DNA of 64,000 nt from Planctomycetota bacterium (GTDB taxonomy: Bacteria; Planctomycetota; SZUA-567; H5-PLA8): assembly GCA_015075375.1 (NCBI GenBank), contig JABTUM010000002.1, positions 1,041,393-1,105,392 of the forward strand. Direction: 5' to 3'. Made by a program: the position numbers and the translations under genes. The notes beneath the pieces are model-generated. The model was not told the DNA's origin and did not search any database. It saw only the letters and a program-made list of their open reading frames with translations. Positions 8,552-17,185 of this stretch are shown here, one piece after another (the first letter of the stretch is position 1; each line of letters starts with the position of its first letter).

Positions 8552-11500
8552 CTATTCTTTCACGTTTCGAAGAATGATGTTGTCGAAGGCGCAGGAGGCT
8601 TCGCGGATGCGGAAGCCGAGGCTGCCGCGGAGTTCGCTGGCGCCGGCGGCGGTGAGCGCGGGGCCGGGTTCCCCGTTGATCGTGACGGATACTTTATTGT
8701 CGCCCAGGATCGCAAGTTCGACGCGCGTGTCGCCGGTCTTCCAATTCCCGCGCTCGGATTTCATCTCGTCCACGTTCGCCTGCACGGTCACGCCTTCGGC
8801 GTTAAAGATCAGCGAGACGTTGCGCTGTTCGCTGCCGAATTCGAACGCCACGAACCAGCCTTCGTTGGTCACGGCCGGGCGGGAGAATTCGAAGCTGATG
8901 CGCGCGCCGCGGCCGGCGAAGGGCCCGCCTATGGCGTCGGCCTTCAGGAACGTGTCGCCGCCTTCGGGGCTTTCCAGCACGTACTGGTCGTTCTTCGTGG
9001 ACCACGCGCCGTAGGGGCTTTCCCAGTCGAGCTGGTGCTGCCACTTGGCGAAGTCGTAGACGTGCAGGTTGCTGACGCCCGATAAGCGCGCGGCCAGCTT
9101 GGCGGCTTCTTCGGCCTGGTCGCCGGCCTTCAGCGCGCGCTCGGCCTCCTGCCGCGCGAAGTCTTCCTGACCCAGCACGACGAACAGGTTGGCTTTGCCC
9201 AAGTGGTCCTTCTCGAGGCCCAGGCCTTCGACCAATTGGTAGACCTCGTCGGGTTCCAGCTTGGTGAACGAATGCGGGAACGAACTGCCGCCCAATTCGG
9301 CCTGCAACGCCAGCCCGTCGATTTTGCCCACGCGCGCGTTCACCTTCTTGCCGTCGAGCCCCGTCACTTTCATGGACGGCGGCTGTCCGGCGGCGGTACG
9401 TTCGGCGCGCAGTTGTTCGAGCTTCTTCAGGAACTGGTTGGCGACCACCATCTGGTACTGGCGCGCCGAGACCTGATCGGCCCACTTGGTGCCGCCGAGT
9501 TCGGTGAGGCCTGCGCTGAGCACCTTGATCGCTTCGTCCAGGCGGCCCTTGTCGAGCGCCTGGTCGCTGGCGAGCTTGAGCGCGTTGAAACGCGGCTCGC
9601 CTTCGGTGTCGATGCGGTTGAGGAGTTCCTTCGCTTCGCGCGCGCCGCGCCCGCTGGGATCGGCGGCCAGGAGCTTGGTGCATTTGTAGGCGGCGGCGCG
9701 GTAATTTTTGGCCTGTGCGGCGGCCTCGGCGTCGGTCAAAAGCTGCCCGATGGTTTCTTCGATCGTCTTCTCGGTGTCGCGCAATTCCTTGCGCGCGCGG
9801 TCGGCGGCTTCGCCGCCCATGCGGTTGGCCAGGAAGCGCGTGAGCGCCTGGCGCGCGCCGGCGAAGTTCCCCGTCACCAGCGCGCGGTCGCGCGCTTCGA
9901 GGGCTTTCTGGAGTTCCTTCAACGCATCGGCGTCGATTTCCGGCGCGACCGGAACGGGCTCTTCGGTCTTCGCGGCATCCACGGTCTTGGCCGCCTGGGG
10001 TCCGGGTACGGGCGTGGGGACCGCCGGGCCGGGCGCCGGCGTGGGCGAAGGCGTGGGCGAAGGTTCCTGCGTCTCGTTGGGCAGGATGCGCGCGGACGGG
10101 CGCCGGCCCTTGGGCCGCGCCTCGGCGTCGCCGGGCATCAGCTTGAAGGCAAACCAGACCGCGAAGATCAGGACCGTCCCCAGCACCGCCGTGCGCACGT
10201 GCTGGTGCCATTCCGGCGGCCGTTGCCCGCGGACGGTGGCGCGGCCGGCGGTCTCTTCGCGGCCGCCGTCCTCTTCGGCGTAATCGTCGTCTTCCTCTTC
10301 CGCGCGCTCGGTGCGCACGACCGCGGGCGCGGCTTTGAGCGCGGGCTTGGGCTTGTGGAACTGGGCGCGCTTGCGCACCACCGCTCCGCCCTTTTTGCCC
10401 GAGGCCTTCGCCTCACCGCTCTGAACCTGCGCCTTGATTTCGCGGAGCTTCTCGAGAACTTCTTTCGGTCCGCTGGGGCGATCCTCCATGGAGATCGACA
10501 TCATCTCCAGGATCAGTTCGGCCAGCGCGTCGGGGATCGTGACGTCGATCTGGCGCGGATCGGGGCGTTCGTGAATCACGTGCTTGGTCAGGATCACCAG
10601 CGTATTGGGGCCTTCGAAGGGCACGCGGCCGGTGAGCATGTGAAAGAGCGTGCAGCCGAAGGCGTAGAGATCGGTACGCGGATCGATCTTGCCTTGCTGG
10701 GACTGTTCGGGCGCCATGTAGTGCGGGGTGCCCATCACGCCCTTCTGCTTCTTCGCGCCGTGCTTTTCGCGGCCGGTGATGGTGGCCAATCCCAGGTCCA
10801 TCAGCTTCACGTTGCCGCGCTTGTCCAGCATGATGTTGTGCGGCTTGATGTCCTGGTGGACGACGCGGTGGTTGGCGGCGTGGACGAGCGCTTCGCAGAC
10901 GCCGATGCCGATCTCCAGCGCCTGCTCGACTTCGATCTTGCCGTCGCGCTTGAGCTTTGCGTTCACGCTCTCGCCGTCGATGTACTCCATCGAGAAGTAC
11001 AGCACGCCGCCGCCTTCGCCAAAATCGTGAACCTGGACCAGCGCCGGATGGGTCAACTGCCCCGCGACGCGCGCTTCGCGCAGGAAGCCGCGGGCGAATT
11101 CGCGGTTCTCGCTCAGTTCGGTCTTCAAGACCTTCAAGGCCACCATGCGGTCCATGCTGACCTGATTGGCCTTGTAGACGGTGCCCATGCCGCCGGCGCC
11201 GAGGCGCGCGACGATCTGGTAGCCACCGATGGTCTTGCCCAGCAACGGATCGGGTTCGCGCCGCGAGGAGGGCTTGACTTCGCCTTCCTCGGGTTCCCCG
11301 GGAACTTCGGCCGTGCGCTTGGACTTCGAACTCTTGGATTTGACCGGACTGGCCTGGCGGTCGGAATCTTTGGAAGACGTCGAGGCGCCGTCTTTCGCCT
11401 TGCCTTCGAAGACGAAGCGGGTCGCGCCGATGTGGATCGTGTCGCCGTGCGTGAGCGTGACGCGGGTGATCTTGTGCCCGTTGACCTTGGTGCCGTTCGA

Positions 11501-11677
11501 GCTTTCGAGGTCTTCGAGGAAGTAGGAGCCGTCCTTTTGGAAAACGCGGGCGTGGTTACGCGACGCCTTGGGCTCGTCGATGCGGACGTGGTTGCCCTTC
11601 TGCCGGCCGATGGTCAGCGCGCCGTTGACGGCGAACTCCTCGGGCTTCCCGTCACGGTAAAGAATCAGTTTCGCCAT
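8552..11677 (-). CDS. FHA domain-Ser/Thr protein kinase-lectin-like transmembrane protein
   Basis: A 1041-residue multidomain protein. An FHA domain (about 20-90; GRQKGNHVRI, SRNHARV, SSNGTKVNG) binds phosphothreonine. A Hanks-type kinase domain (about 153-410) follows, with glycine loop GAGGMG (160-165), the Lys of VALKVLK (182), HQDIKPHN (274-281), MDLG and MAPEQ. A transmembrane helix lies at about 494-514, then a Pro/Thr-rich stretch and a helical TPR-like region (about 570-850). The C-terminal ~190 residues are beta-rich and resemble concanavalin/DUF1080-type folds. The catalytic-loop Arg is Gln (HQD), making it a non-RD kinase. It is likely an autoregulated sensor kinase with an outside-facing C-terminal half. 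The gene for a c-di-GMP phosphodiesterase-like protein is directly upstream on the same strand. Confidence 0.8.
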   Translation of the reverse strand: MAKLILYRDGKPEEFAVNGALTIGRQKGNHVRIDEPKASRNHARVFQKDGSYFLEDLESSNGTKVNGHKITRVTLTHGDTIHIGATRFVFEGKAKDGASTSSKDSDRQASPVKSKSSKSKRTAEVPGEPEEGEVKPSSRREPDPLLGKTIGGYQIVARLGAGGMGTVYKANQVSMDRMVALKVLKTELSENREFARGFLREARVAGQLTHPALVQVHDFGEGGGVLYFSMEYIDGESVNAKLKRDGKIEVEQALEIGIGVCEALVHAANHRVVHQDIKPHNIMLDKRGNVKLMDLGLATITGREKHGAKKQKGVMGTPHYMAPEQSQQGKIDPRTDLYAFGCTLFHMLTGRVPFEGPNTLVILTKHVIHERPDPRQIDVTIPDALAELILEMMSISMEDRPSGPKEVLEKLREIKAQVQSGEAKASGKKGGAVVRKRAQFHKPKPALKAAPAVVRTERAEEEDDDYAEEDGGREETAGRATVRGQRPPEWHQHVRTAVLGTVLIFAVWFAFKLMPGDAEARPKGRRPSARILPNETQEPSPTPSPTPAPGPAVPTPVPGPQAAKTVDAAKTEEPVPVAPEIDADALKELQKALEARDRALVTGNFAGARQALTRFLANRMGGEAADRARKELRDTEKTIEETIGQLLTDAEAAAQAKNYRAAAYKCTKLLAADPSGRGAREAKELLNRIDTEGEPRFNALKLASDQALDKGRLDEAIKVLSAGLTELGGTKWADQVSARQYQMVVANQFLKKLEQLRAERTAAGQPPSMKVTGLDGKKVNARVGKIDGLALQAELGGSSFPHSFTKLEPDEVYQLVEGLGLEKDHLGKANLFVVLGQEDFARQEAERALKAGDQAEEAAKLAARLSGVSNLHVYDFAKWQHQLDWESPYGAWSTKNDQYVLESPEGGDTFLKADAIGGPFAGRGARISFEFSRPAVTNEGWFVAFEFGSEQRNVSLIFNAEGVTVQANVDEMKSERGNWKTGDTRVELAILGDNKVSVTINGEPGPALTAAGASELRGSLGFRIREASCAFDNIILRNVKE

Positions 11678-11728
11678 CGCCGTCCGCTCATGAACCCAAC
11701 GCCGCCGTAACGCTTCCCTTCGACCTGA

Positions 11729-13183
11729 TTAGCCTTGGCTGCCGTACCAGAGGAAGTACGCGCCAACCTTCACGCCCTGCCCGCCGTCCCCGGGCAACTG
11801 GCGCGCAACCCGAGCCAGCGCGTCCAGCGTTTCGCTGGGCAGATCGATGCGCAGGCGCAGGAGCCCCTGGTCGGGCAAGCGCTGCGCGCTGCGGAAGAGA
11901 ATCCCGCCTTCGGAAAGTTCCAGCGCCTGGGTCTCGAAGGTCTCCGACTGCTTGGCTTTCTCGCCGGATTCGCCCAGTACCGTCACTTCCAGCGGGACTT
12001 CGTAGTCGTAGCGCGGGTAGCGGCGCTTATCGATGCGGTAAAGCTGGTCCTCGAGGAGCTTGGCGACGACTTCTTTGTCGTAGGCTTTGCCCGCTTCGGC
12101 CTGGAGATGCTTGGCGGCTTCCTCGTCGCTCAGGCGTTTGCCGTTGCACACCGCCGCGCGCCCGCCGGTCAGGAGATCCCAGGCATTGGCGACGGCCAAG
12201 ATGCGCGCCGAGAGCGAAAGGTCCGCTTTTTTCAGCTTCTTGGGAAAGCCCGTTCCGTCGGTGCGTTCGTGATGCTGCAGGACCAGTTCGGGAATGCGCT
12301 TGAGGTACTTCGGCAGGCGCAGATCGCGCAGCACGGCTTCGGTCAGGACCACGTGGAGCTGTTCGCCTTCGACGGCGTAGGCCTTGGCGGCGTGCCCCGG
12401 GCCGCCGGTCCATTCGAAGGCCTCCGGCGAGAGCGCCAATCGCCCGATGTCGTGCAGCAGCGCGGCGAATTCCAGTTCGAGCAGCTCGTCGGTGGAGAGT
12501 TCGAAGGCCTTGCCCAGCGCCACGGCCACCTGCCGCGTGCGGTCGCTGTGGCCGACGGTGCTGACGTGCTTGTCGTCCACCGCCGAGGCCAGCGCCTGGG
12601 CCAGATCCCGGGCCAGGCCCCAGCCGTCCTCGCTGCGCTTCAAGCGCGCGTAGGCCAGTGCCGCGTGATCGGCCATCTGCTGCATGAGGAACGCGTCGTT
12701 CTCTTCGAAGCGCCCCTTCTTCTTATTCCATACCTGCAGGACGCCGACGGGCCCTTCTTCGGTCATCATCGCCACCGACGCGAGATTGCGGACCTCGACG
12801 CCGGGCAGTCCGTCGATGGCCTTCAGGTAGAGCGCATCGGACGCCGGATCGTTGCAGAGGTAGTAGCCTTCCTCGCCGGCGACGGTCCCGGCAATGCCGC
12901 GGCCCACGGGCACGGAAACCTGCTCCCGGCCGGCCTTGCGGGTGCCGAGCAGTCGCATCAGTTTGCCTTCGCCTTCGACGCGGAAACAGAGGGCATGCTC
13001 GCAGCGCATCAGCTTTTTGGCCCGGCGTTCCAGCGCCCCGATCAGGTCTTCCAGGGAGTTGGCTTGATGCAGGCGGCGGATGCAGCGGTCCAATCGCTCC
13101 AACGTCGAGGATTGGTCGTCCGAGGCCGTAGTCTCGAGCGTGGACGGCAAATCGTCGAGTTCCTCGTCGGCCATATAGGGCAC
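11729..13183 (-). CDS. GAF / HD-GYP / PilZ signalling protein
   Basis: A 484-residue protein with three domains. A GAF domain (about 35-190) is followed by an HD-GYP-type domain (about 195-370; LLHDIG, HHERTDGTGFP) and a C-terminal PilZ domain (RRYPRYD and the LSEGG motif). HD-GYP enzymes hydrolyse c-di-GMP and PilZ binds it, so the protein could sense and degrade the same messenger. GYP reads GFP here. The start is uncertain: GTG at 13183 (GAGG nearby) or ATG at 13174. It precedes the FHA-kinase gene on the same strand with a 51-base gap. A diguanylate cyclase sits at 19180, so c-di-GMP signalling is present in this organism. Confidence 0.8.
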   Translation of the reverse strand: MPYMADEELDDLPSTLETTASDDQSSTLERLDRCIRRLHQANSLEDLIGALERRAKKLMRCEHALCFRVEGEGKLMRLLGTRKAGREQVSVPVGRGIAGTVAGEEGYYLCNDPASDALYLKAIDGLPGVEVRNLASVAMMTEEGPVGVLQVWNKKKGRFEENDAFLMQQMADHAALAYARLKRSEDGWGLARDLAQALASAVDDKHVSTVGHSDRTRQVAVALGKAFELSTDELLELEFAALLHDIGRLALSPEAFEWTGGPGHAAKAYAVEGEQLHVVLTEAVLRDLRLPKYLKRIPELVLQHHERTDGTGFPKKLKKADLSLSARILAVANAWDLLTGGRAAVCNGKRLSDEEAAKHLQAEAGKAYDKEVVAKLLEDQLYRIDKRRYPRYDYEVPLEVTVLGESGEKAKQSETFETQALELSEGGILFRSAQRLPDQGLLRLRIDLPSETLDALARVARQLPGDGGQGVKVGAYFLWYGSQG

Positions 13184-13408
13184 CCGCCTCGTTCTAATGT
13201 TTGGACCTGAAATAGGTTAGGTGGTATGTTACTCAGGTCAAGCGCAAGGTGCGCGGCAATCCGTGAGCGACCCACCAACGGGGGTTGGACGGCCCATCCA
13301 CGCTCCTTACGGCACACCGTGCATGATTTTTGGTACGCCAACAAGCAAGCTGACATGCGGCAGCCGATAACGTCCTTGTGAGTAGTTGGGCGCCTGGACT
13401 CCTTGCCT

Positions 13409-14566
13409 ATGCTTCAAAGGTTCGTCACGGTCGCGGCGTGCTGCGGAGTTTGGCTGGCCGGAGCGCTCGGCGCCGGCGAAGCCCCCGAATCGGTTCCCGA
13501 AGAAGCGCCCGGATTGGAGATCGGGACACGTGCGGAGCCTCCCCTCGCGCCGTGCGAGGCCTGTGCCTCCAGCGGACGGCGGCCGGTGGAGCGCCTGAAA
13601 CCCTACGCCATCCTGGAAGGCGAAGACATGCCGGGCCCGGAGCAGCGGCTGGGCTGGAGTCCCTGCGGCGCCTGTGCGCGCGGCGCTTCCCAACAAGCCG
13701 CGTTCGAAGCCGAGATGAAGCGGCAGGTCGAACGCAAACCGGCGTACGAAAAGCACGAACGCGCGCTGAATCTGGTCTTCATCGATTTCGAGACGCGCTT
13801 CGCAAGCGGGCATTTTCAGGCTTCGGTTCAGGAGACGCGCGAGTGCGCGTACTTGCTCGACCGGCTGGGCCACGCGCTGCGCGAACGCCTGGGCGCGGAG
13901 TTTTTCCGCTCGGCGGGCCCCGACTCGCTGCATCTGATCGCCGTCGAGAACGAAAAGGGGTTCCTGCGCGGGCTGGAGTACATCCGCGACGTGCGCGGGC
14001 ACCAGAGCGAGGATCCGAACTGGTTCGAGTTGGCGCGCTCGGCGGGGGCGTTCGGGACGCGCGACACGACGCTGATGCGCCGCGACCTGCTGGTGCCGCC
14101 GCGCGGCGCGGGCCTGCCGCATATGACGATCTTCGCCTGGGCGCGGATGTTCGTGCGCCACAGTTCGGAAACCAAAGCGCCGGCCTGGTTCGCCGAGGGC
14201 TTCGCCTCGCTGTGCGAACACCTCACGCTGGGCAGCCAGTTGTGTTACTCGATCAGCTACGAAGAGAACCGCGTGGCTTTCGAGGGCGACTGGAACAAGA
14301 GCGTCGCTCAGGCGCTGCGCGAAGGCAAAACCAAGCGCTGGGAAGCGCTTTTCCAGGCGAGCATGATCGGGATGCCGGCGCTGGACTACATGAGCATCTT
14401 CAGCGTCACGCGCTACCTATACCACTGTGACGCGGCGGCATTCGCGAAGCTGCCGGACTTGTTCCGGCTGGGCCGGACGAGCGTGAAGGCGCTGGAAGAA
14501 GCGTACGGGGTGGAGATCGGGAAGCTGGAGGCGGAATGGGGCGTCTGGGTGAAGAGCGGAAAGTAG
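13409..14566 (+). CDS. Secreted protein with CxxC pairs and degenerate gluzincin-like domain
   Basis: A 385-residue protein with a signal peptide (1-23). Two Cys-x2-Cys pairs (49/52 and 86/89) could bind zinc or form disulfides. The region near residues 240-272 aligns by pattern with gluzincin/peptidase MA-type proteases, where HExxH is followed by W-x-x-EG. Here the downstream AWFAEGFASL is kept, but the HExxH place reads AWARM, so the zinc ligands are lost. It is probably a non-catalytic relative. The ATG at 13409 is preferred over a TTG 6 bases upstream, because it begins a normal signal peptide. No operon partner is evident. Confidence 0.5.
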   Translation: MLQRFVTVAACCGVWLAGALGAGEAPESVPEEAPGLEIGTRAEPPLAPCEACASSGRRPVERLKPYAILEGEDMPGPEQRLGWSPCGACARGASQQAAFEAEMKRQVERKPAYEKHERALNLVFIDFETRFASGHFQASVQETRECAYLLDRLGHALRERLGAEFFRSAGPDSLHLIAVENEKGFLRGLEYIRDVRGHQSEDPNWFELARSAGAFGTRDTTLMRRDLLVPPRGAGLPHMTIFAWARMFVRHSSETKAPAWFAEGFASLCEHLTLGSQLCYSISYEENRVAFEGDWNKSVAQALREGKTKRWEALFQASMIGMPALDYMSIFSVTRYLYHCDAAAFAKLPDLFRLGRTSVKALEEAYGVEIGKLEAEWGVWVKSGK

Positions 14567-14608
14567 GGTGGCCGATGCGGATTACGGTCAGTAAGGCGGC
14601 GATTACAT

Positions 14609-14639
14609 AAAAAAAGCCTGCCGCTCGCGCGGCAGGCTT
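14609..14639 (-). terminator. Rho-independent terminator of the thioredoxin-fold gene
   Basis: A perfect 11-bp stem (14614-14624 with 14629-14639) and a 4-base loop are followed on the minus strand by seven T's (A run 14609-14615 on the plus strand). It sits 27 bases beyond the minus-strand stop at 14666. The same hairpin could weakly stop plus-strand transcripts from 13409-14566, but no T run follows on that side. Confidence 0.9.
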
Positions 14640-14665
14640 CGTAATGATCGGCTTCTTCGAAAAAC

Positions 14666-15199
14666 CTACTGCATCGTGTCCACGACGCCGCGGATCTGCT
14701 TGGCCAGTTCTTCGGTCGGCGGCTGGTCGCAGAAATTCACGAGCTTGCCGGTCTTGTCGAAGATCAGGACCACCGTCTCGTCTTGCGGAACGCGGAAGGC
14801 GCGGCGGACTTCGCCGGTATGGTCGAGCAGCAGGACCGGATTCTGGCCGGGCTTGTACTTCTCTTTCATGGCTTCCAGCGCCTTTTCCTTATGCGCGCTC
14901 TGCGCCATGTCTTCCAAGAGCACCAGCTTCGGCCCCGTGGCCGGCCATTCCTTCTTACGCAGCCAGCGGCTCCAGCGGCCCTGGTGATCCCCGTGCTTCA
15001 CGTTGGGAATGGTAATGATGAAGACTGCTCCGCTCCCGGCGAAACTTTCGTCCGTATGTTTGGCGCCGGCCGGGTCCTCAAGCTGGAAGTCCGGAAGTTC
15101 GGCGACGAACTGCCCGCCCGCCAAAGCCGGACCGCCCACCGCCACCAGACCCAAGATCAAGACCACCGCCGCCACAGCCGTCCAAGCTCGCTTATCCAT
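14666..15199 (-). CDS. Exported thioredoxin-fold protein (YtfJ/AhpC-like), no CxxC
   Basis: A 177-residue protein with a signal peptide (about 1-26, ending near ALAGG). The rest resembles the thioredoxin fold of peroxiredoxin/YtfJ-like proteins: an N-terminal PDFQLEDPAGAKHT segment, a VLIFDKTGKLV strand and a C-terminal helix. No CxxC is present and the only Cys is near the end, so classical disulfide chemistry is not expected. The start is the ATG at 15199, with GGAGAG 7 bases upstream. A strong terminator follows. Function unknown. Confidence 0.6.
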   Translation of the reverse strand: MDKRAWTAVAAVVLILGLVAVGGPALAGGQFVAELPDFQLEDPAGAKHTDESFAGSGAVFIITIPNVKHGDHQGRWSRWLRKKEWPATGPKLVLLEDMAQSAHKEKALEAMKEKYKPGQNPVLLLDHTGEVRRAFRVPQDETVVLIFDKTGKLVNFCDQPPTEELAKQIRGVVDTMQ

Positions 15200-15566
15200 G
15201 ATTCGACTCTCCAAAGGATCCCTGCCCCTCCCCCACCTCATCACAACCATGATGCCAAACCGATTGTAATGCACACGTGAACCGGTTACACGCCGGGCTT
15301 AAAATAATAAAGACCCGGTTAATTCTTGCTCAGTAAGGCCTTACGCGAACCGCCCCAAGAATTGGAACCATCTCGTATCGAACCTCGCCCTCAGATTATC
15401 GGACGATCCACTGCTTCGACCTGACTCAAAAAACAGATATACAGCCGAATTTCGTACGCAGGAACGGACGCGCCTCAAGCCGCGGCATTCAGCAGGAAGC
15501 CCCAAATGAAAGCGGCCCTGCCCGGTCTTTTCCGGGCAGGGCCGCCAAGCCGTGCGAGTGCGGGGA
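15200..15566. other. Intergenic region of 367 bp
   Basis: No convincing gene. It contains an AT-rich stretch around 15300-15330 upstream of the thioredoxin-fold gene, where a minus-strand TATTAT could serve as a -10 without a clear -35. It also has a palindrome AACCGGTT at 15280-15287 and, near 15512-15545, the terminator of the MocA gene. Confidence 0.5.
15512..15545 (-). terminator. Hairpin terminator after the MocA-type gene
   Basis: A perfect 14-bp G+C-rich stem (15512-15525 with 15532-15545) around a 6-base loop, 21 bases beyond the minus-strand stop at 15567. On the minus strand it is followed by TTTCATTT, a weak T tract, so termination is probable but not certain. Confidence 0.7.
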
Positions 15567-16631
15567 TCAGTTGAACTTGGTGCCCTTGCGCGCCAGTTCG
15601 ATCACACGGAGCTGATCGCGGACGGATTCGGGCGTCACGAAGAGCTTCTTCTTGTTGCGGATCGAATCGTAGAGCCGGTCGTAGAAATTGACCTCGAACT
15701 TCGGATCCTTGGCTTTGACGCGGGTCTCCTGCCACTCAAGCTGCTCGCCGCCGATCACACCGTACTTGCGGTCGGGCACGGCTTTGGAGGCTACGGCCTT
15801 AAGCTTGGGGAGCTTCTTGGGATCGAGGTGCTTGATGACGAACTCATCGCCTTCGCTGCGCAGGCTGCCCAGCGTGCCCATGACCTGCCAGTGCGGCTGC
15901 GAGAAGTTGTAGGCGCTGGTGACTTCCATATCGATCACGCGCCCGTTCTTGCCGCGGATGAGCACCTTGACGTGGTCCTCGGCGTCGCCGGCGGTGACGC
16001 AGGCCTGCAGGTCGCCCCAGACGGATTCGACGGGGCTGTCGAGGAGCAGGAGCAACTGGTCGATGGTGTGCGGGCAGGTATTGTTGAGCGTCCCGCCGCC
16101 GAACTTGCGCAGGGTCTGCCAGTCGTTGCGGCGCGCGAAGTTGCTGCCGTACTGCTTGATCATGAAGACCTTGCCCAGAATGCCGGACTTGATGATGTGG
16201 ACGAGGTGATGCAGGTCGGCGTCGCAGCGGCGATTCTGGTGAATGGTCATGATGCGCTTGGCCTTCTTGGCCGTGGCGATCATCTTGTCGGCTTCCTTGA
16301 CACTCATGGCCATCGGCTTCTCGGTCATGACGTGGAGGCCGGCCTTCAGCGCGTCCATGCTCATGGGGCCGTGGTCGACCGACTGGGTGGCGATGACGAT
16401 GAACTCGGCGCCGTTCTTTTCCTTCAGGAAGGTCTGCCAGTCCTTGAAGCCCTTGCAGCCGGGGAAGGTGGTCTCGGCTTCCTTGAGGCGTTCGTCCATG
16501 GGATCGATGACGGCGACGACTTCGAAATCGAGCTTGCCGGCCTGGCGGCGGCTAAGAATGCCCCGGCCGTGGATGTTCCATCCGGCGCGGCCCAACCCGG
16601 CAATGGCGGTCTTGATCGGCTTGACGGACAT
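15567..16631 (-). CDS. Gfo/Idh/MocA family oxidoreductase
   Basis: A 354-residue NAD(P)-dependent sugar or inositol dehydrogenase-like enzyme. The Rossmann motif AIAGLGRAGWNIHG is at residues 8-21. EKPMA, with the conserved Lys of the family, is near residue 106. The C-terminal alpha/beta domain begins around residue 125. The start is ATG 16631 with AGGAGG 10 bases upstream; the longer open frame has no SD. The family oxidises or isomerises sugars and polyols; the substrate cannot be assigned. It is followed by a hairpin terminator. A small monooxygenase gene lies upstream on the same strand 163 bases away. Confidence 0.85.
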   Translation of the reverse strand: MSVKPIKTAIAGLGRAGWNIHGRGILSRRQAGKLDFEVVAVIDPMDERLKEAETTFPGCKGFKDWQTFLKEKNGAEFIVIATQSVDHGPMSMDALKAGLHVMTEKPMAMSVKEADKMIATAKKAKRIMTIHQNRRCDADLHHLVHIIKSGILGKVFMIKQYGSNFARRNDWQTLRKFGGGTLNNTCPHTIDQLLLLLDSPVESVWGDLQACVTAGDAEDHVKVLIRGKNGRVIDMEVTSAYNFSQPHWQVMGTLGSLRSEGDEFVIKHLDPKKLPKLKAVASKAVPDRKYGVIGGEQLEWQETRVKAKDPKFEVNFYDRLYDSIRNKKKLFVTPESVRDQLRVIELARKGTKFN

Positions 16632-16794
16632 GTACGTGCTGCCTCCTAGCGATGCGGTGGCGCAACGCGGCGCGGACCCCCGGCAGGCCACGCGGGACCG
16701 CTCGCGCCATTCGACTGAACCGTGGAATACGCGTCTTACCGCAGCCCCTGAAACTTTCCAGGCGCGATTCGTTACAACGCTACCCGCCCAAACC

Positions 16795-17103
16795 TCAGGC
16801 CGGCTGCAAGATCTGCAATTCGGCTTTCACCAGCAGGCCCTTGGCCTTGTCGCGGAAGGCGAGCATGTGCGGCGCGGCCAGATGTGCCTTGAGCGCATTC
16901 AGGTCCGACCACTTCTCGACCACCGTCACGACGTCCGAGCGGAGCGGTATCTGGCGGTCGATGCCCGAATCCACATCGAGCGTGGGACCGTATTCGATGC
17001 AGCCGGCCTCGGCGTGAACCGAAGGCACCAGGGCCTTGAACAGCTTGACGAATTCATCCCGCTTGCCTTCGGCAACGGTCAAAGTGGCGACGACGTGAAT
17101 CAT
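16795..17103 (-). CDS. Antibiotic biosynthesis monooxygenase (ABM) domain protein
   Basis: A 102-residue single-domain protein of the ABM/YgiN family, a dimeric ferredoxin-like fold. Signature parts are VVATLTVAEGKRDEFVKLFKALVP, an EAGCIEYGPTLD segment and VEKWSDLNALKAHLAAPHM near the C-terminal half. Relatives act as quinol monooxygenases or haem-degrading enzymes, or have unknown roles. AGGAG lies upstream of the ATG. Located between a sulfatase and a MocA oxidoreductase on the same strand. Confidence 0.8.
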   Translation of the reverse strand: MIHVVATLTVAEGKRDEFVKLFKALVPSVHAEAGCIEYGPTLDVDSGIDRQIPLRSDVVTVVEKWSDLNALKAHLAAPHMLAFRDKAKGLLVKAELQILQPA

Positions 17104-17185
17104 GGAACGCTCCTGGGTTAAGGGGTCGGTTCAACGTAGCGGAGGGCCGTTGAAACGTAAAACGTGAAACCGGCGCGGCCGGGGA

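Noticed and set aside
9203..11710. 835-codon plus-strand open frame antisense to the FHA-kinase gene
   Set aside because: It is a high-G+C shadow of the kinase codons, with composition of mirrored frames and no domain match.
13181..13408. Possible non-coding RNA in the 225-bp gap upstream of the CxxC protein gene
   Set aside because: No conserved structure or promoter pair could be recognised; only ordinary GC-rich intergenic sequence seen.
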